Shown here in pieces: positions 7,610 through 10,959 of a DNA stretch of 10,959 nucleotides (the first letter of the stretch is position 1; each line of letters opens with the position of its first letter). A program made the translations under genes and the position numbers. The notes below the pieces were generated by a model that made no database searches, had not been told where the DNA came from, and was given only the letters and a program-made list of their open reading frames with translations. Where the stretch lies: contig JAICEG010000151.1 in assembly GCA_025924295.1 (NCBI GenBank), positions 1 through 10,959 on the forward strand, read 5' to 3'. Source of the DNA: Vicinamibacteria bacterium (GTDB taxonomy: Bacteria > Acidobacteriota > Vicinamibacteria > Vicinamibacterales > UBA2999).

Positions 7610-7611
7610 CG

Positions 7612-8886
7612 TCAGCGGTCCTCGATTGTAATGACCTTGTTGGCGCCGCGCTCTCCCCAGGGGGGCGGCGCACCGTCGCCGACGCGGATCGTGATCACCG
7701 GGAACGGCGGGGCCTTCGGCGGCCACGGCGTGTGGCAGTCGCTGACGACGACGAGAAGATCGATCGGATCGCTTCTCCGATCGGTGAACCAGCGCAGACC
7801 GGCGCTGATGTCCGTGCCACCGCCACCATAAAGCTCCAGTTGCGCGGCGGTGAATACCTTTCTCACGTCGTGCACGACGACATCGCAGCAGGCGACGAGG
7901 ACTTCACTGCTGTAACCAAGCTGACGTGTGAGTCCACCCAACTCGGCGACTGCTCTCGCAAGCTGCGTATCTTCCATCGAGCTCGAGGTGTCGATCAGAA
8001 AGCCCGGCCTGGGCCTCGGCTGGTGGAAGGACGGCATGAGGAACTCGCCATAGCCGGCCTGCCGGCGATGCGGGCGCCTGTAGGTGCGGTCATATCTGCC
8101 GAGTGTGCTGTCACGCAGCGCCTTTCGCACGGCGTAGCGGATGGTGGCCATGTAATCCACCTTCGGCGTCACGACGGTCTTCGCCCACCGACGCCAGCCC
8201 AATGGCACATCACCCGCATCCCCCGAGCGATCGAGGATGCGATGCGCGACCTCGCGCCGCACGAGTTGCGCCTTCACCGGATCGACGCCTGGCACGCCGC
8301 CCGGCCTTCCATCATCAGCAGGCAGCTCCCACGGTCGCCATTCGCCGTGTGCGCCGGAGCCGCAGTCGTGAGCCATGGCCGACTCGTTCTCGGTGTTCTC
8401 TGTCCCTTCGCGTGATTGAGACGGCTTCAGAAGCTGGCGATAGTAGGTCTCGGCATTCTCGCCGGTTTCGAACCCGAATCTCCCCGGAAGAGGAGGATCG
8501 TCAGGCAGTGGCAATCCTTCGGCGACGAGATCGTCATTGATCTCGCAATCGGTCGCGGTGTTCCACAGGCGGCTGTTGCGAACCGATGCCGCCTGCTTTC
8601 GCGCCTCGTGCTCGCGCAACAGATGACTGACCTCGTGAATCAGCACGGCAGCGTTCTCTTCCACCGTGTGTGCCGACGCCCACTCCTCGTTGTAATAGAG
8701 CCGCCAGTGTGAGTCGACAGCCATGCTGGCGATCTGGTCGGTGCGGACCGGAATGAGATTGAACAGCGCGGGCGCAAAGTACGCGCGCTGATACGACGCG
8801 CGCACCCGTGCGGCCTGGATCGCGCGCGAGTACCCATCGTTACGGCGTTCAAGGCCACGAAGCAGCTCGGTCAGGCGGCTCAGCAT
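7612..8886 (-). CDS. VWA-like/metallopeptidase-like protein (DUF2201 family, COG3864 type)
   Basis: A 424-aa soluble protein with two parts. The N-terminal part (about 1-155) has a zincin-type HEXXH motif, H84-E-V-S-H88 in AAVLIHEVSHLLREH, followed by NTATDCEIND (109-118), where D113 or E115 could be the third ligand. The C-terminal part (about 290-424) is VWA-like: a MIDAS D-x-S-x-S at 299-303 (LIDTSSS), the MIDAS Thr at T358 (GGGGTDIS), D383 (VVVSDCHTPWP) and an ITIRVGDG...PPWG close. This order is that of the DUF2201 'predicted metal-dependent peptidase' family, normally encoded beside a MoxR AAA+ ATPase. VWA partners usually deliver a substrate or metal to the ATPase; whether HEXXH cleaves anything is unknown. 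A short low-complexity TENTEN linker (162-167) separates the parts. The gene starts 9 bp after the ATPase gene, with AAGG 7 nt before ATG 8886. Confidence 0.92.
   Translation of the reverse strand: MLSRLTELLRGLERRNDGYSRAIQAARVRASYQRAYFAPALFNLIPVRTDQIASMAVDSHWRLYYNEEWASAHTVEENAAVLIHEVSHLLREHEARKQAASVRNSRLWNTATDCEINDDLVAEGLPLPDDPPLPGRFGFETGENAETYYRQLLKPSQSREGTENTENESAMAHDCGSGAHGEWRPWELPADDGRPGGVPGVDPVKAQLVRREVAHRILDRSGDAGDVPLGWRRWAKTVVTPKVDYMATIRYAVRKALRDSTLGRYDRTYRRPHRRQAGYGEFLMPSFHQPRPRPGFLIDTSSSMEDTQLARAVAELGGLTRQLGYSSEVLVACCDVVVHDVRKVFTAAQLELYGGGGTDISAGLRWFTDRRSDPIDLLVVVSDCHTPWPPKAPPFPVITIRVGDGAPPPWGERGANKVITIEDR
8386..8403 (-). repeat. Two tandem 9-bp units inside the VWA-like gene
   Basis: On the plus strand GTTCTCGGT is followed directly by GTTCTCTGT. 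In the coding frame they give T-E-N twice, within a Ser/Glu/Asn-rich linker between the metallopeptidase-like and VWA-like parts. Being a multiple of three, they leave the frame intact. Confidence 0.6.
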
Positions 8887-8895
8887 CCGCGTGCC

Positions 8896-10053
8896 TTATT
8901 CTCGGGGCACCAACTTCGCCAACTGCATTAGCTCATAGAACGGCCGGCATTCGTCGGGCAGCTTGATCGGCCCCTCGGGTCGATTGCGCTTGTCGCACAG
9001 CGTGCGGGCGGCGGCGGTTGGTATGTCCGCGTTCTTCCGGCAGGCGACGCCGAGCGCGATCATCGCAGCCTGCCACCGCTCAGGCGTCTTGTTGTTCAAC
9101 ACGGCGCCGACCAGGGAGTAGCACACCGCATAGGCGCGGTCGGTGCGATCCGGCAGGACCAGGCTGCGCGGGTCCTTCAGGATGTCCTCGGGGTCAGGCA
9201 GGTTCAGTGTTTCGCGGTACTCGAGGAAGGGCAGCGCCTGATCGCCAACGAGGCCACCAAGCGCTGCTCCCTGGAGCAGGCGATTGCCTGGAGACACCGC
9301 CTCGATAGCGGCGAGGAACCGCGACGCGAGATACCAGGTGCGACCCGAGGGCCACGGACCACTCCGGCGTGCGGGATCGTCAGGTGGCGCCATCCACGAG
9401 TCGCGGCCCGCCGCTTTCACGTACGCCGCGATTGTGGCGCGCTGCCGATGATGATGCGCGCGGAGGTAATCGTCTGGGAGGACCGGCAGATTCGTGGGAG
9501 CAGGGAAGTCGCTCACCATCATGTCGCACCAGGTCTCATGGTCCATGGGGAACTCGCCGTGCCACAGCCTGTTCGCCATCGGCGCCTGGATTTCCTGTCC
9601 GCCGGCTGCCCATTCGACGGCGTTGCTCGCGCACAGATAGACCACGCCCCCTTTACCTGGTTCGTAATCCGGCAGTTGCAACTCGCCGCACACGTTCTCG
9701 GTCAGCAGCCGCAACATCGCTGCCTGCGTCGTCGGAGGCACGGTCGTGAGTTCATCGAGGAACACGATGACGAGGTAGCCGTCTTCGGCGAGCTTCCTGG
9801 CGTCGCGCGCCCACGCCATCGGCAGCAGGCGTACCCCGTCAGGTGTCGATACGGGGAAGCCGCCGAAGTCCTGCGGCTCACGAATCGACCCGACCAGGAT
9901 GAAGACCTTGCACTTCACGCCGGCACGCGTGAACCCGGCCTCGAGGCTCTTGGTGAACTCGGTCTTGCCGACGCCGGGAAACCCGGTCATGTGCATCGGG
10001 ATGCGAGCCTGCAGGCCGATGGCGATCAGTTGAACGAAGTGGGAGAAGTCCAT
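8896..10053 (-). CDS. MoxR-type AAA+ ATPase
   Basis: A 385-aa AAA+ ATPase, first gene of the leftward operon. Walker A is G24-F-P-G-V-G-K30-T31, Walker B is IVFLDE with D100-E101, sensor 1 is the N144 region (YLCASNAVEWAAGG), and R162 in MANRLWHGEFPMD fits the arginine-finger region. The stretch between Walker A and B (GSIREPQDFGGFPV) is the usual MoxR 'D-x-x-G-x-P' region after strand 2. MoxR ATPases form hexamers that use ATP to remodel or activate partner proteins, often inserting metals or cofactors, together with a VWA protein encoded next door (compare RavA/ViaA). Here the partner is the DUF2201 protein 9 bp downstream. No good Shine-Dalgarno precedes ATG 10053 (upstream reads TTCCTCTTCACGGC), and the leader contains the heptad foldback at 10065-10151. 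The substrate is unknown. Confidence 0.94.
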   Translation of the reverse strand: MDFSHFVQLIAIGLQARIPMHMTGFPGVGKTEFTKSLEAGFTRAGVKCKVFILVGSIREPQDFGGFPVSTPDGVRLLPMAWARDARKLAEDGYLVIVFLDELTTVPPTTQAAMLRLLTENVCGELQLPDYEPGKGGVVYLCASNAVEWAAGGQEIQAPMANRLWHGEFPMDHETWCDMMVSDFPAPTNLPVLPDDYLRAHHHRQRATIAAYVKAAGRDSWMAPPDDPARRSGPWPSGRTWYLASRFLAAIEAVSPGNRLLQGAALGGLVGDQALPFLEYRETLNLPDPEDILKDPRSLVLPDRTDRAYAVCYSLVGAVLNNKTPERWQAAMIALGVACRKNADIPTAAARTLCDKRNRPEGPIKLPDECRPFYELMQLAKLVPRE

Positions 10054-10064
10054 GCCGTGAAGAG

Positions 10065-10151
10065 GAACTAAGAACTAGAAACGAAAAACGAAGAACTTCG
10101 AGCGCGGGCGAACCGCGTGCTTCGTTCTTAGTCCTTCGTTCTCAGTTCGGC
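10065..10151. repeat. Foldback pair of 7-bp-period GAAC/GTTC arrays
   Basis: Five units of exactly 7 bp run from 10065 to 10099 (GAACTAA, GAACTAG, then AAACGAA twice, then GAACTTC). Five units in the opposite sense run from 10117 to 10151 (GTTCTTA, GTCCTTC and GTTCTCA among them). The arms can pair imperfectly (AACTAAGAAC with GTTCTTAGTC), so the region can form a long hairpin. It starts 12 bp upstream of the ATPase start codon and would lie in that mRNA's leader if transcription begins beyond it. No protein-coding signal is seen. Confidence 0.7.
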
Positions 10152-10190
10152 CATTCCACGGTTAGACACCGGTGGACCAAAAACGGCAGC

Positions 10191-10232
10191 GTTCCAGTGT
10201 TCACGGCTCAGAGTTCTTGTTCGCGGTTCAAG
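10191..10232 (-). repeat. Inverted heptad array (GTTC core)
   Basis: GTTC occurs at 10191, 10199, 10213, 10219 and 10226, so spacings are 8, 14 (two units), 6 and 7. Read on the minus strand this is the GAAC repeat of the right-hand array; TGTTCGCGGTTC at 10218-10229 is the exact reverse complement of GAACCGCGAACA at 10884-10895. Confidence 0.6.
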
Positions 10233-10236
10233 TCGA

Positions 10237-10248
10237 GGTACCGGTACC
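10237..10248. repeat. 12-bp perfect palindrome GGTACCGGTACC
   Basis: A self-complementary dyad just beyond the inverted heptad array. It could be a protein-binding site or chance; nothing else marks it. Confidence 0.4.
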
Positions 10249-10385
10249 ACAAAATTGCGTTCTTCCAACCGCTCATAACCCCGTGCCAGTACGATTTCGT
10301 CCCGTATCATAATGCCGCGCTCGATGTCCGCCGCTGCGGTTCCGACAGCGGGCGGGCTGACTTGCGTGCGCTGCTATGGGCGGCA

Positions 10386-10790
10386 ATGCGCCTGCGAACG
10401 ATGCTCTTCGATCTCGGATCGGGTTTGGAACCGCGCAGCGCTGGAGTCGGGTGGTGCATCTGCTCGGGCAGGCGATCGCGCTCTGCCGCGCTGTTGCTCG
10501 CACATGGGCTAACCATGAATGGAGGCGTCCACCATGCGTTGAAATGCCTGCAACCGACGGAATTGAGCGCGGCAGTCGAGGGTTATGCCTACTTCGGCTT
10601 TGACGACGTAGCCGCCTTCTTTCGCGGAGCAGTCAACGACCCGGTGCTGTCCACGTGGACGGACAGCACCGAGGTTGAGGCCACTCGTCGATACGCGCGA
10701 ATGGTCCCGGACGATTCGCACTTGGTCAGGCGGTTCGAGGAGGTCTTCCGCGAACGAGCTGACCAGTTCGCTCCACTCGACGTAGCTTGA
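10386..10790 (+). CDS. Small protein, C-terminal part DMP19/DUF4375-like; N-terminus doubtful
   Basis: From about 10498 on, the frame reads like a real protein: LLLAHGLTMNGGVHHAL, then an Ala/Glu-rich helix, GYAYFGFDDVAAFFRGA, RRYARMVPDDSHLVRRFEEVFRERADQFAPLDVA and a stop. The N-G-G turn followed by helices and a Y/F-x-F-G-F segment recalls the DMP19/DUF4375 group of small helical proteins, a tentative match. Upstream of about 10490 the same frame (G-W-C-I-C-S-G-R-R-S-R-S) is Cys/Arg-rich and unlike a folded domain. ATG 10386 or 10401 are possible starts; neither has a good ribosome site, and frames running further left begin inside the heptad array. The 5' end may be decayed or frameshifted, making this a remnant, or the true start may be an unrecognised codon near 10480-10515. 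It stands alone between two heptad arrays in opposite orientation. Confidence 0.45.
   Translation: MRLRTMLFDLGSGLEPRSAGVGWCICSGRRSRSAALLLAHGLTMNGGVHHALKCLQPTELSAAVEGYAYFGFDDVAAFFRGAVNDPVLSTWTDSTEVEATRRYARMVPDDSHLVRRFEEVFRERADQFAPLDVA
10642..10671 (+). repeat. Perfect 11-bp inverted repeat within the small gene
   Basis: CGGTGCTGTCC (10642-10652) pairs exactly with GGACAGCACCG (10661-10671) around an 8-nt loop. It lies in the variable D-P-V-L-S-T-W-T-D-S-T segment of the predicted protein. No T-run follows. Confidence 0.5.
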
Positions 10791-10883
10791 TTGGCGCGAG
10801 TACCTGCGCCTTTCAGTGGAGCTTTTATCAGGTCGGCAACTCCCCCTCGAACTTTACGCTCCAACCTTCGCGAATCTGTTTCG

Positions 10884-10959
10884 GAACCGCGAACAGATGA
10901 ACCCAGAACCTCGAACCCGAACGCTGAACACGAACCGTGAACCCTGAACCGTGAACTGC
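10884..10959 (+). repeat. Eleven-copy 7-bp-period GAAC array at the window edge
   Basis: GAAC begins at 10884, 10891, 10899, 10906, 10913, 10919, 10926, 10932, 10939, 10946 and 10953, so spacings are 7, 8, 7, 7, 6, 7, 6, 7, 7 and 7. The commonest unit is GAACCNN (for example GAACCGT, GAACCCT). The array probably continues past the window. The short stretch before it (10791-10883) shows nothing recognisable. Confidence 0.75.

Larger units (their letters stand above)
10152..10385. other. Gene-poor stretch with no convincing coding or RNA gene
   Basis: Apart from the inverted heptad array and a 12-bp palindrome listed separately, nothing functional was recognised. Base composition is visibly lower in GC than in the neighbouring genes. 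TATCATAAT at 10305-10313 resembles a -10 region for the small gene to the right, but no matching -35 was found. The reading frames crossing this stretch give Arg/Cys-rich products without domains. Confidence 0.5.

Noticed and set aside
10128..10310. Short minus-strand frame beginning MIRDEIVLARGYERLEERNF
   Set aside because: The first 20 residues look protein-like, but the rest is read through the heptad array, it has no ribosome site, and it ends inside the repeat. Could be a gene remnant, but not supportable.
10305..10313. Promoter (TATCATAAT) for the small gene at the right edge
   Set aside because: The -10 resemblance is fair but no -35-like hexamer occurs at 16-18 bp, and the gene start itself is uncertain.
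10065..10959. CRISPR array
   Set aside because: The repeats are 7-bp degenerate units with no spacers of constant length and no cas genes nearby.

Overview
The window is GC-rich throughout (by eye about 60-65%), with densely packed genes, Sec-type signal peptides ending in A-x-A, and strong AGGAGG-like ribosome sites. The mix of genes (a secreted amidohydrolase, a secreted lectin-like protein, a PqqL-like double M16 protease, a MoxR/von Willebrand ATPase pair) and the GAAC-rich short repeats fit a soil or freshwater Acidobacteriota bacterium, perhaps of the Vicinamibacteria type. That placement is inference: no rRNA or other marker gene is present.

Left half, plus strand (1-7025). A secreted metal-dependent amidohydrolase (62-1453) follows a consensus TATAAT box that leaves almost no 5' leader. 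Next is a small secreted four-cysteine lectin-like protein (1512-2135). A perfect 15-bp hairpin (2169-2202) separates it from a compact cluster that looks like one operon: a periplasmic two-half M16 zinc protease (2217-5057), a secreted protein with two NTF2-like halves (5086-6087), and a cytoplasmic protein of unknown function (6090-7025) that contains a clear internal duplication.

Right half, minus strand (7009-10053). A three-gene operon reads leftward: a MoxR-type AAA+ ATPase (8896-10053), a protein combining an HEXXH metallopeptidase-like N-terminus with a MIDAS-bearing VWA-like C-terminus (7612-8886), and a small three-helix membrane protein (7009-7596, TTG start). Gaps are 9 and 15 bp. 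The operon meets the plus-strand cluster tail to tail with a 17-bp overlap of coding ends. The likely picture is an ATP-driven remodelling module with a metal-binding partner and a membrane anchor. The internally duplicated protein is a possible, unproven, accessory.

Right edge (10054-10959). This part is gene-poor. Degenerate arrays with a strict 7-bp period and a GAAC (or, inverted, GTTC) core occur as a foldback pair at 10065-10151, as an inverted array at 10191-10232, and as an 11-copy array at 10884-10959. The last two face each other across a small gene (about 10386-10790) whose C-terminal part looks real and whose N-terminus does not. These heptad arrays, the unknown duplicated protein and the three-gene ATPase operon are the parts most worth a second look. 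No tRNA, rRNA, CRISPR array, transposase or integrase was recognised.
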